This document shows positions 1 through 7,848 of a DNA stretch of 64,000 nucleotides, piece after piece. Location of the stretch: NCBI GenBank assembly GCA_029855935.1, contig JAGSHN010000019.1, forward strand, positions 1 through 64,000. Reading direction: 5' to 3'. This DNA comes from Candidatus Thorarchaeota archaeon (GTDB taxonomy: Archaea > Asgardarchaeota > Thorarchaeia > Thorarchaeales > Thorarchaeaceae). Each line of letters begins with the position of its first letter. The first letter of the stretch is position 1. The notes under the pieces were generated by a model that was not told the origin of the DNA, did not search any database, and saw only the letters and a program-made list of their open reading frames with translations. Both the position numbers and the translations under genes were made by a program.

Positions 1-2
1 AC

Positions 3-263
3 GTGAATGTGACAGGTGACTTTCGCCTGACGTATTCCCCGCCCGTGTACTATGAAAGCGAATTCTATCTGGACATTGACCTTCACGAGGATCTGGACGG
101 GGAGGTGCCCACTCCCAAATCAACCTGGCTGAGTCATTCTGGACGGTGGAGATTGACGGTCTACCCCACCTATTGGTTGTATCACACTTCCGACCGTCGG
201 GACTACCCCGATTTTGAAATAGATCTTGGCTATTCGGAGATTCACGGCAGGTTGCGGGGCTGA
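3..263 (+). CDS. C-terminal part of an unrecognised protein, cut by the window edge
   Basis: The reading frame is open to the left edge of the window, so the GTG at position 3 is probably internal and the real start lies outside. The visible 86 residues are rich in Tyr, Trp, Asp and Glu, with alternating polar and aromatic residues typical of beta strands. There is no membrane segment and no known motif. The frame ends at TGA 261-263. Several neighbours to the right are secreted or membrane proteins, so an extracellular domain is possible. I do not recognise a family. Confidence 0.45.
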   Translation: MNVTGDFRLTYSPPVYYESEFYLDIDLHEDLDGEVPTPKSTWLSHSGRWRLTVYPTYWLYHTSDRRDYPDFEIDLGYSEIHGRLRG

Positions 264-454
264 GTGTGCGATGACTTGAGGCATCTTGAAGAGGAGTGTG
301 GGCACTGAGGAATCCGGCGGGTCGTGAAACGGCGGAATGCAGTCCCTTCGCAACTCAAGTCCTGTGCCGACCACCCCCTCAGACTGATCGGGGGATTGCG
401 AGGGTGAGCTATTGACGCAGTGTATCGATGGTCTGAGCGTTGCACAGGGTTGAG

Positions 455-604
455 ATGGCCTCTCTCCTCTACAGGGTGCTGTCCTCATTCTTTGGAGAGA
501 AGATTAATACCGTTGCTGAGGCTGATATTGAGAGTGCGGGGGCGCCTGTGTGGACCTCGGCGGTGCGAGCGGTGCTGGTGTATTGTGGATGCAGAGGTAT
601 GTGA
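455..604 (+). CDS. possible small protein (49 aa) preceding the membrane-anchored protein
   Basis: This ATG-started frame of 49 codons ends 14 bases before the ATG of the next gene. It is the only plausible coding content of the 355-base gap 264-618. It starts M-A-S-L-L-Y-R-V-L, with a hydrophobic N-terminal stretch, and ends with two Cys near the C-terminus. The ribosome binding site is weak. Close spacing to the next gene would fit a two-gene transcript. No family is recognised, and it may be a chance frame. Confidence 0.3.
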   Translation: MASLLYRVLSSFFGEKINTVAEADIESAGAPVWTSAVRAVLVYCGCRGM

Positions 605-618
605 GAGGATGAGGAGGC

Positions 619-1359
619 ATGCGTCGCAGGAACAAGGTGGTGGCGGTGTTGCTGGTGATCGTGGTGTGTGCCGGGTTGGCATACCCCTACGTGGACCAGA
701 GCCTGCGCACGCGATACGTCTACGAGGTGCCCTATTCTCAGGTACCCGAGAAGGGTGAGATCTCCCTTGACCTGATGGAGATGAGCGACGCCAACGTGAC
801 GATCGGCTTTGACAACGAGACCGACCTGGCTGTCAGAGTGGTGATTGACTATTACTCCCCTCCGTCGCGTGAGCCGACTGTGGTGGCTGCGGTGCCGGGT
901 AGTCCTGATGCACTTCTCATGGTCGAATTCGATGCTCGCGTACGTCACGTCAGTGTCGTCTTCGGCACGCGCCGGCCTGTCAATCTCAACATCGACGGCC
1001 ACCACCTGAATGTCAGTATTCTACTTGACCACGGGGCGTACCTGCGGAGCTCCCTGATGAGGCTGGACTTCAGTGGAGTGCTGAACATCACTGTGACAGA
1101 GGACATCCGCATGGGGGGCGGCCGATCTGTGATCGAGACTCTCGGCCTTGAGTATGTGGCCCTTGCGGACATCTCCATTGACCTACCGGCTGATGTCTAC
1201 GGTGTGCTCGGACTGTACGGTGACTACCGCATCGAGGAGAATGAGGGCTGGAGTCTATACACTGCGGGCGTGTACACCCTACTTCGCGGGGAGGGTGTTC
1301 TCGGGCTGGTGGTGCGCCTTCGCGCAGTGGGCTTTGTAAGCGCTTGGCTCTACGACTGA
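619..1359 (+). CDS. membrane-anchored or secreted beta-rich protein of unknown function
   Basis: The protein has 246 residues. A basic start (M-R-R-R-N-K) is followed by one hydrophobic segment at residues 6-23, a signal peptide or N-terminal anchor. The rest is beta-strand-like with many Val/Ile alternations and several N-x-S/T sites (N-V-T, N-E-T, N-V-S, N-I-T), as expected outside an archaeal cell. The ATG at 619 follows a purine-rich stretch (GAGGAGG, 611-617) with very short spacing. No cysteine cluster or catalytic motif is visible, and no family is recognised. A surface or envelope protein is the likely class. Confidence 0.7.
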   Translation: MRRRNKVVAVLLVIVVCAGLAYPYVDQSLRTRYVYEVPYSQVPEKGEISLDLMEMSDANVTIGFDNETDLAVRVVIDYYSPPSREPTVVAAVPGSPDALLMVEFDARVRHVSVVFGTRRPVNLNIDGHHLNVSILLDHGAYLRSSLMRLDFSGVLNITVTEDIRMGGGRSVIETLGLEYVALADISIDLPADVYGVLGLYGDYRIEENEGWSLYTAGVYTLLRGEGVLGLVVRLRAVGFVSAWLYD

Positions 1360-1439
1360 TCATCTGACTGGGCCCGAGCGAGATGACTGCCGCGCCGGCT
1401 GTTCCTGCATTCACTCCCAAAGACTTATCAACGCCGATG

Positions 1440-1479
1440 CAATATGTAGATTATCAACATATAATCAACCAACATATTG
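1440..1479. promoter_or_regulatory. nested inverted repeats upstream of the CopD-like gene (putative operator)
   Basis: An outer perfect 8-base arm pair, CAATATGT (1440-1447) and ACATATTG (1472-1479), encloses an inner perfect 6-base pair, GATTAT (1449-1454) and ATAATC (1461-1466). The element is AT-rich in a GC-rich setting and ends 13 bases before the ATG at 1493. The stretch ATATAATC (1459-1466) could be the TATA box. A regulator bound here would block initiation. The PadR gene 600 bases downstream is the obvious candidate binder (inference). Confidence 0.55.
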
Positions 1480-1492
1480 TGGTGAGTGAGAG

Positions 1493-1981
1493 ATGAACAC
1501 ACTGGTGTTTACAATCGTCGACTTTCTCCATAGTCTGTTCACGGCCATCTGGATTGGAGGGATGGTGGCACTGGCATTTGCGGTGCTCCCATCGATTCGG
1601 CAGTCGATGGAGATGGGCCCTGAGTCCAAGAGGCTCATAGCGGAGATCCGTGGCAGGCTCAGCAAGCTCGTATACGTGGCGTTCGTGGTGCTGATCGCGA
1701 CGGGTGTCCTGATGAGCAACAGTTCACCGTTGTTTGAGGGTTTCTTCTCGCTCTCGAACCCATACTCTGCAGTCCTGACAGTCAAGCACATTCTTGTCGC
1801 AGCGATGATCGTCGTGTCATTGCTCAGGAGCGTCATCATCCCGGGGCGCAACATGCCCGAGCCGAAACGGATGAGGCTGATGATGGTTCTGCTGATCACG
1901 AACATAGTGCTCGGGTCGGCCGTGCTGTTGACGAGCGCGTATCTGAGTGCTGCCGTCAGGGAGATACTCCCTGTCTCATAG
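1493..1981 (+). CDS. CopD-like four-helix membrane protein
   Basis: The 162-residue protein has four predicted membrane segments, near residues 5-31, 62-80, 99-117 and 133-153. The first helix carries D-F-L-H-S-L-F-T-A-I-W-I-G-G, the His/Trp-Gly-Gly pattern seen in the CopD/DUF2269-like membrane family, where conserved His may bind copper or haem. The start is ATG with GTGAGTGAGAG just upstream. It sits under a nested inverted repeat and ahead of a PadR regulator, so its expression is probably controlled. Its substrate cannot be read from the sequence, and copper handling is only a family-based suggestion. Confidence 0.6.
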   Translation: MNTLVFTIVDFLHSLFTAIWIGGMVALAFAVLPSIRQSMEMGPESKRLIAEIRGRLSKLVYVAFVVLIATGVLMSNSSPLFEGFFSLSNPYSAVLTVKHILVAAMIVVSLLRSVIIPGRNMPEPKRMRLMMVLLITNIVLGSAVLLTSAYLSAAVREILPVS

Positions 1982-2050
1982 AGCGCCCGACCGTGACACG
2001 ACCATCAGGCTTCTAAGGTCTGAGGACAGAGCAGTGCGCGACGCTGGCGG

Positions 2051-2449
2051 GTGATCCCGATGTCACACAAGAGGGACGACGAGTCGGACGAGGGGACCCC
2101 CCCGAAACAGCTGGCACCCGTTCCTGTCGTCCGCGCACTGCTTCTCACACTGATTCTGGAACACCCCGACTCCACGGGCTACGTCCTGATGAGGCGCATC
2201 AGAGAGTTCACGGGCGGCCGCGTCGAGCTCAAGACGGGAACGGTCTACTCGGAGCTCAGACGTCTTGAGGACCAGGGTCTCGTCACGACGACGCGGGAGA
2301 GCGGTGGCAGACAGCGTCGCACCTATCGAATAACTGAGCGCGGAAGGGAGGAGCTCGGGATCATTGTGGAGGAGATCCAGAGGAGAGTGAACTTTGTTCT
2401 CCGCCCGCTTGTTGAGCTCGCGACAGAACATCTGCAGCAGGATCTGTAG
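2051..2449 (+). CDS. PadR-family winged-helix transcriptional regulator
   Basis: The 132-residue protein has a PadR-type winged helix. It shows G-Y-V-L-M-R-R-I near 43-50, then the hallmark G-T-V-Y-S-E-L-R-R-L-E-D-Q-G-L-V at 63-78, then a wing with R-R-T-Y-R-I-T-E-R-G near 89-98, and a short helical dimerisation tail. PadR proteins are usually repressors of a nearby gene. The CopD-like membrane gene just upstream, with its operator-like repeats, is the natural target. The GTG at 2051 is the first start; ATG at 2060 (residue 4) is equally possible and changes nothing in the domain. Confidence 0.85.
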   Translation: MIPMSHKRDDESDEGTPPKQLAPVPVVRALLLTLILEHPDSTGYVLMRRIREFTGGRVELKTGTVYSELRRLEDQGLVTTTRESGGRQRRTYRITERGREELGIIVEEIQRRVNFVLRPLVELATEHLQQDL

Positions 2450-3263
2450 ACAAGTGATGCATGTCAGACAGACTCTGGCATTTGGGTTGGATGAGAACAC
2501 ATCTCTGCGATGGCTCTCAGGATGTCAGGGTGGCTCATAACACATGAAGAGAGAAACAAGGCTCTTGAGTACGCACTTGAGATGGCGAGGGATGTCATCA
2601 GCATGAAGGCAATACAACGTTCAACGCCAGTTCGTGGGGTTGCCTGCGTGTCACCCCCGAGCCTGCAGTGTCACACAACCAGAGTCCATACAATCTCACA
2701 AACGTCCAAGTGGTTTCCCCCTGTTTTGACAGCTCGTTCTACAGCAGGAAACCGTGGCGAGATTGGTTAACACAAGAACAATCAAGGATTGAATCTCAAG
2801 CTTCTCCACAGTCCTCCGTGAGCGGTACAAGTCGATGTCTACGCTTGTCAGTTCGGTGAGTAGGGATGTTTCTGGAGCGGCTGGATGCGGCTCACAGTGG
2901 GAGATGAGTTTCGGCAGGTTTGCTGGTGTAGGTGAGCCATTCAATTCTGTCGTGCGTTCTCTTGTTGGCCGGCACGGAAATGGGTTGGGACAGTCCGGTC
3001 AGGCAATGAGAGCAGCTATGTGGTAGCAAGTCTGTGATCTTGCCTGCGTCGTGCTAGGACTACGTGCTTCCATGTTTCCAGTTGGGAAACAGCAGACAAA
3101 TAACAAATAAAAGGCCGAATTGAATCGAGCTTCGCAGGGTTGACTGGAACGCGGGGAATTGTTCTGTAACCGGGGAGTGGGCATCTTGCTTTTGTCAAGG
3201 CTCGTTTCATACTCCCTATAGAACTACCTTGCGCGTAGTCGTCCATAAGGGTAGTAACAGGAC
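2450..3263. other. gene-poor stretch of about 0.8 kb
   Basis: I see no convincing gene here. A frame at 2510-2770 begins like a helical protein but turns into low-quality sequence after about 38 residues, so it could be a decayed gene. A small hairpin with 7-base arms (TGTTTCC and GGAAACA) lies at 3073-3091, followed by an A-rich stretch. The stretch marks the left boundary of the low-density island. Confidence 0.5.
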
Positions 3264-4442
3264 GTGATAGGTACAATGAACTGGCAACGATTCATACTAT
3301 TGTCTGTGATTGTGGGGCTACTCTTTGTTCCATCTGTGAAAGCGGTCGCCTCTGACACAGTGACAGATGTCTTGGATCGTAATGATGGACTTATCGACAA
3401 CCGTGTCACAAGCATTGCAATTGATGAGCAAGCCTCTCTGATGTACATCGGGACACAGGAGGGCCTCAGTGTCTACAATCTGGAATCCAATTCGTTTGTG
3501 GACAATGTCACATTCTCTGATACTCCATACCGCAACTATGTCTTCGACATGTGCGTAACACCTGGCGGGGTCTACTTGGTGACAAGTGCCCTTGAGTACC
3601 CCCTCAAGTCATATTTCTGGAGGGAAGGCGGCGGTGAGTTATCGAATGTTCTTCTCCATCGTTCTACATCTGCGCCAAGCTTGACTTCTGTAGGTGTTAC
3701 CGAGAATGACAGCATCTTCTGCGTGGGTACCAATGGAAACGGACTGCTTGTCTATGATACGCATTCTGCCACCGTAGCGCAGTACACAACCGCATCAGGC
3801 CTTACGTCAAACGTGGTGTGGTCAGTCCTGCGAGCAGAGGTGAATGCGGGGCATGAGTGGTTCTTCCTTGGGACCGAGAGCGGAGTTTCGATCTTCGATG
3901 CGACGTCCTCTGAGATAGTCACTGACGAGGTGCTTGGAACAATCTCTCATCTTGTTCGTGCGATGCTGTACGACGCAGGCAATCGGCGTCTGTATGTTGG
4001 CACACCGGAGGGCCTCTTCGCATACTCTCTCGATTCACACGGCACCAGTCTTGTTGATGGATTCCCACTCACTCAAGATGACGGACTGGCGAGCAGTAAC
4101 GTACTATCGTTGGCAATAGATGGGGACCAGCTCTATATAGGAACCTCTAAGGGTCTACACAAGTACGATCTCACGAAGATGGACCGCACAGGCTTGTACA
4201 GACTGGATTTCAGCAATGGAATACTTGACGACGCGGTTTCTGCGCTTGCGGTTCACAAGTCGGGGTCCGCTGGCACAATCTATGCTGGCACTATCGGGGG
4301 CGGTGTGGCTGTAGTCCGCATCTCCTATGGACTGACGTGGGGTGAGTGGCTGGTCCTCTATGCCCCAGTAATTACCGTCCTATCCAGCGCGGCCGGTATT
4401 GCTACTGCGTTTTTTGAATGCAGGAGGAGGAATCGGGACTGA
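3264..4442 (+). CDS. secreted, membrane-anchored beta-propeller protein (two-component-regulator-propeller type)
   Basis: The protein is 392 residues from a GTG at 3264. The ATG at 3276 (residue 5) gives a better signal peptide: a hydrophobic core, then P-S-V-K-A-V-A-S. Six repeats carry the propeller blade signature, for example G-T-Q-E-G-L-S-V-Y, G-T-E-S-G-V-S-I-F, G-T-P-E-G-L-F-A-Y and G-T-S-K-G-L-H-K-Y, as in the periplasmic sensor propellers of hybrid histidine kinases. A C-terminal helix at about 361-385, followed by C-R-R-R-N-R-D, anchors it with the propeller outside. No kinase domain is attached, so it is a free-standing propeller, possibly ligand-binding. Confidence 0.8.
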   Translation: MIGTMNWQRFILLSVIVGLLFVPSVKAVASDTVTDVLDRNDGLIDNRVTSIAIDEQASLMYIGTQEGLSVYNLESNSFVDNVTFSDTPYRNYVFDMCVTPGGVYLVTSALEYPLKSYFWREGGGELSNVLLHRSTSAPSLTSVGVTENDSIFCVGTNGNGLLVYDTHSATVAQYTTASGLTSNVVWSVLRAEVNAGHEWFFLGTESGVSIFDATSSEIVTDEVLGTISHLVRAMLYDAGNRRLYVGTPEGLFAYSLDSHGTSLVDGFPLTQDDGLASSNVLSLAIDGDQLYIGTSKGLHKYDLTKMDRTGLYRLDFSNGILDDAVSALAVHKSGSAGTIYAGTIGGGVAVVRISYGLTWGEWLVLYAPVITVLSSAAGIATAFFECRRRNRD

Positions 4443-4504
4443 TTCTGTAGATGGTTCTACCAGTTCGATGGCTCACGCTCGGATTTATTGTCTAGCCGCC
4501 ACTC

Positions 4505-4538
4505 CTGAGAGAGCAGGAACCAATCTCTGCTCTCTCAG
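4505..4538 (+). terminator. 12-bp perfect hairpin after the propeller gene
   Basis: CTGAGAGAGCAG (4505-4516) and its exact complement CTGCTCTCTCAG (4527-4538) flank a 10-base loop, 63 bases after the propeller stop codon. There is no following U-run, so classical intrinsic termination is not shown. A transcript-end or stability structure is likely. Confidence 0.45.
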
Positions 4539-4619
4539 AACCCGGGCCCCTAGGCCCCGCTCCGTCATTAGGTCGTTTTCATAGGGATTCCGATGGAGGA
4601 TTCGTTCTGCGAATCCCAG

Positions 4620-5118
4620 AGCCTGTCAATTCAAAGAAACAGAACCAGCTAAATGTGGCATCGCAATCCGTGCCGATGGGGCACGCGGTCGAGTTCCAAG
4701 TCTGTGTGGTCTTTGCGGTAGGTGGAATTCCGAGCAGGTAGGTGTGGCAATCGAGGGGTTCGCGAAACTAGACGAGAACGCCCCTCTAGGGATTGCAAAC
4801 TCGAGAGAGGACTATATCTCATTGGATCACCTTTGGCTACAGGTGTGCCTTTCCGAAGCGCGATGGGACATCAATTGGTCTGGGGGATCGTGTCAAAGAT
4901 TGGGTTCCCCACAAACTACTCCGCAAATTCGGACGCCATCTTGAGGGAACTCGGAGGGTTTCGCCTGAGTTACGAGGTATCAAATGCCGTACTATCTTTG
5001 CACGAGGGCCTAACTGCAGCATCGCGTCGGAAAGGGCAATCCGTTGCGGCGGTGGTCATAGCATTTGCAGCGTGTAGACAATCACAGATTGAGCAAACCG
5101 CTAATTGCTATGTCAGCT
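4620..5118 (+). pseudogene. possible decayed transcription initiation factor B (TFB) gene
   Basis: Two overlapping frames together resemble TFB. One frame, from about 4620, has Cys-Gly and C-G-L-C-G pieces near 4650-4712 and then D-E-N-A-P-L, like the G-A-P-L of the B-linker. The other frame, 4893-5100, reads L-R-E-L-G-G-F-R-L-S-Y-E-V, then K-G-Q-S-V-A-A-V-V-I, then A-A-C-R-Q followed by I-E-Q-T. This matches the first cyclin repeat of TFB, where G-R-S, A-A-A-x-Y-x-A-C-R and a Thr recur at the same spacing. The frame stops at 5118, so the second cyclin repeat is gone. Function is lost if the reading is right. The match was made by eye and is not certain. Confidence 0.4.
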
Positions 5119-5339
5119 AAGACGACGGGAATGGAGATCGGAAACATCTATTGAGAGAAACTCATTCACTGGCTGGACTCTCTAGAAGGATGGCTTGGTT
5201 TCGGGAATAAAGGCGAAGCCGGACGTACGACTCCTCTACGAGGTGCAAAATGGTTATAGGATACTGACTCAAACTAGGCCATACGAACCCAGAGGGGCTA
5301 TCGGGTGAAACATCGTTAGTAGAGAGTGGAGAAGGGCGT

Positions 5340-6164
5340 ATGAAACATCTGCGCGAGCGAACCGGGAGAATGGATCGAAGGAGTTGGTTCAAAATCATCT
5401 CCGTGATCTCCTTTGCTATTGCAATTCTGACTGACATTCTACCTTTCGAACTCCCGGTATCAACTGTTCCGGATGTGAACGAAATGGTCAAGTCCAGCTT
5501 GGGCCTCCTCTTCATGTCACTTGCAGCGTGCTTCATCTTGCTCTATCTCCTTGAAACACAAGAACTACCAGCGGAGAATCTTGAAGGAATTCAAGGCCGC
5601 TCTGCAGCCGAGAAGCCTTACACTATGACGGTGGACTTTCTAGTCGGACGTTTTGATGCGCTGGAGAAGATACAGCATGACACGCGCTCTGGCGCAAGCA
5701 TCTTGATGGGTGTTTTTAGTGCTATGATATTATGGCTGCTGAATTTCGGTGGTACGCTGACTTCTTTTCAGAATGCTGTCGTCAGGGCTAGTGGGGTTGC
5801 CGTGGCAATCATCTCATGGGCGATTATGCTTTCTTTCAGAATCGACAAGGTCGAATCTCCATGGGGAACATTGGGCGAGGATCTTCTTGCCACCGGTCAA
5901 TCGGAAGAGGTCTTCAAAGAACAACTTTCGAAGTTGGTGGGGGAGAAATATGCGGTAGTCCGAAGGATGAAGGAAACCATTGGCTTTGCGGTGGGAGCCT
6001 TTATCGAGATTGTAGGGCTGGCCTATCTCGCGGACATGTTTGGCGACTTGACAAGGCCTTCAGTATTGCCTGTTTTCATACTGCAGGTTCTTTCCTTTAT
6101 CTTTCTTATCTTTGCCCTGCTATTATTCATTCTTGTTGTCCTTAGGGAAACATCCCTTGGCTAG
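5340..6164 (+). CDS. six-helix membrane protein of unknown function
   Basis: The 274-residue protein has hydrophobic segments near 19-37, 52-70, 121-138, 145-165, 215-233 and 244-268. They form three pairs separated by charged cytoplasmic-looking loops, the loop at 166-214 rich in Lys/Glu. The 2+2+2 arrangement with soluble linkers resembles small effector-type membrane proteins in defence islands, but no diagnostic motif is present. It starts at ATG 5340, right after GAAGGGCGT. A strong hairpin follows the stop codon. It stands alone on its transcript, flanked by gene-poor DNA. Confidence 0.65.
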   Translation: MKHLRERTGRMDRRSWFKIISVISFAIAILTDILPFELPVSTVPDVNEMVKSSLGLLFMSLAACFILLYLLETQELPAENLEGIQGRSAAEKPYTMTVDFLVGRFDALEKIQHDTRSGASILMGVFSAMILWLLNFGGTLTSFQNAVVRASGVAVAIISWAIMLSFRIDKVESPWGTLGEDLLATGQSEEVFKEQLSKLVGEKYAVVRRMKETIGFAVGAFIEIVGLAYLADMFGDLTRPSVLPVFILQVLSFIFLIFALLLFILVVLRETSLG

Positions 6165-6169
6165 GCCCT

Positions 6170-6196
6170 CGACAGAAACGCATTCTGTTTCTGTCG
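6170..6196 (+). terminator. 10-bp perfect hairpin just after the six-helix membrane protein
   Basis: CGACAGAAAC (6170-6179) and GTTTCTGTCG (6187-6196) are exact complements around a 7-base loop. The hairpin starts 6 bases after the stop codon. The position suggests a transcript terminator or 3'-end structure for the membrane-protein gene. Confidence 0.5.
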
Positions 6197-6620
6197 TGTT
6201 TCACGGCCACTATCATTGCGTGGAATGAGGAGGACACGCCTGAGAAGATGCCAGCCGCTGAGTAGAACACCACCCAAGCCAGAAACTGCTAGTCTGGGGG
6301 GCCCGAAGACTGGCCACTTCATTTCTGTTCGCAATCTTCTGCTGACCTTTCCCTGAGAATCGGGTGCAACACCATATGGATGGTGCAATCCGCAGACAGA
6401 GTGTGCTTAGGAAAGTGGAGGACCTTTTTCAGAGTCATCCCTGGCTGACTGTCCGTGTCGTGAGTTGCGTCGCGAAAGTATTCCCAATTATAGGACAGGG
6501 AGCGTGAGCGTACCACGCAAGCATACGTCTGTTCCCCGGGGTCTTTACACACTGCTCTATGATTCGCTTGTTTTCCTCGTAACACTTTTCTTTAGTCTCT
6601 CTTGACGGTGTAACTGGGAT
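6197..6620. other. gene-free stretch of about 0.4 kb
   Basis: I see no supported gene, repeat or RNA here. Frames on both strands are short and lack protein-like composition. The promoter of the following HEPN-like gene must lie near its right end. Confidence 0.4.
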
Positions 6621-7436
6621 GTGTGCACCTTGAACGACATTTCTCGTGAGATTGACCGAAGGTTCTCCCGCTGCATAAGGCGTAGAACCAAGATTGACGT
6701 ATTGGACTCTCAAGTCATGTCGCGGCCATCTCCCGAGGAGATTGAAGAGCTGTTTAGACATCTTTTCCCTTGTTTTGTGGAGGTTGTGAAGCGTCTGGAA
6801 TCAAAGAAGTTCTCAGCTTGGATGAAGAATCAGATCGATGAGCTCAAATCACAGTTCGAAGAAGTTGGTCTTGACCTTCTCCGTTACTATATGATGACGA
6901 TTAGCCCAGAAGCTGTGTTCGGAGCACTTTCTGCCATTGGTGCAATGCAAGAGGGTGTAGAAAATCTCGTCAACGAGGAGCTCTTGGAAGATGCTAGACT
7001 CGTCAAGCGGCTACTCCTCTTGTCTTGGCTAGATCAAGCTCGACTTACTCTCGCCCAGAGAAGGATGACCTTGCTCTACGACGTGGTCACGCTTGCGAAC
7101 AGTGAAATCGGACGCGACTTGAACTGGGTTGTTTCACTGGTCGCACTGAGTATTGAAGAGGTACTAATCAAAAGCAAGGCCAAAGAGTTGGGAATTAGTG
7201 TTGAAAAACGTCGTTCTGTCCCGCGAATCTGCCAAGACCTCATCAATGAAATGGAACAACGAGGCCTGAGAGTGAACAGGGAGCTTCTCCTAGCACCGGG
7301 GCACAGGAGAATACGAAACCGGGTCTTGCATGAGGGCTGGCAGCCTACAAAGGAAGAAACTGAGCAAATTGTGTCACATGTTATCCGGTTGGCACAGTAC
7401 CTCGGCTCTTTTCGCACTATCATATTTGAGGTGTAG
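6621..7436 (+). CDS. helical protein with C-terminal HEPN-like domain
   Basis: The 271 residues are almost entirely helical. The C-terminal part has R-N-R-V-L-H-E-G (R232-H237, the R-x4-H signature of HEPN ribonuclease/nucleotidyl-transfer-associated domains), followed by a P-T-K-E-E-T-E-Q helix. This is the usual end of DUF4145- or RiboL-PSP-type HEPN proteins ('R-N-x-x-x-H-x-G-x-x-P-T/S-x-E-E'). HEPN domains often cut RNA in toxin-antitoxin and defence systems, but no antitoxin gene adjoins. GTG 6621 is the longest start; ATG at 6717 (residue 33) is a good alternative. Its place in the accessory island fits a defence or stress role (inference). Confidence 0.6.
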   Translation: MCTLNDISREIDRRFSRCIRRRTKIDVLDSQVMSRPSPEEIEELFRHLFPCFVEVVKRLESKKFSAWMKNQIDELKSQFEEVGLDLLRYYMMTISPEAVFGALSAIGAMQEGVENLVNEELLEDARLVKRLLLLSWLDQARLTLAQRRMTLLYDVVTLANSEIGRDLNWVVSLVALSIEEVLIKSKAKELGISVEKRRSVPRICQDLINEMEQRGLRVNRELLLAPGHRRIRNRVLHEGWQPTKEETEQIVSHVIRLAQYLGSFRTIIFEV

Positions 7437-7848
7437 TTGGTCTAGGAATGTCGGTACTTGATGTTCACAAACCCGCAAGCAAGAGCTAGAACACGGATGT
7501 GTTCCCGTTGCCTCTATCTTCGCAATCTCCCTTCGTCCATCAATGCCCGATAGTCTATTGTCTGCATTAATTGAGGTTCTTGCCAGTTAGTACCAGAACA
7601 TATGGCCGACAGCAGCTACACCGATGCCTGGCCTGCAGTTCTGAAAGACAACCACGGGGAAGACCTTGCCTCCCGGATGTTCTGCATCATCATTATATTG
7701 GAGCAACTCTGACACTATTCGATATGTCAGGTACTGATGGTCAATAGTGGCGACTGCTCTGGTGATAATCTCCGCAACGCTTCCCAACAGTCCCACCATC
7801 AGTCACCCCGCTAGCAAGCGATGAGGATGAACAGAGGTAGAGATCTCG
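7437..7848. other. gene-poor stretch of about 0.4 kb
   Basis: No clear gene is seen. A 70-codon minus-strand frame at 7587-7799 has a protein-like composition but no recognisable family and no neighbours to support it, so I leave it uncalled. No strong hairpin or repeat was noticed. Confidence 0.35.

Noticed and set aside
469-1005. 178-codon minus-strand frame opposite the first membrane protein
   Set aside because: A shadow of the plus-strand gene with His/Thr/Arg bias from the opposite strand; it lacks a start context and family.
2510-2770. 86-codon plus-strand frame after the PadR gene
   Set aside because: Only the first 38 residues look protein-like; the rest is Ser/Thr/Val-rich sequence without pattern, so it is not supported as a gene.
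7587-7799. 70-codon minus-strand frame
   Set aside because: Composition is acceptable but there is no family, weak ribosome binding site and no context. It may be a remnant.
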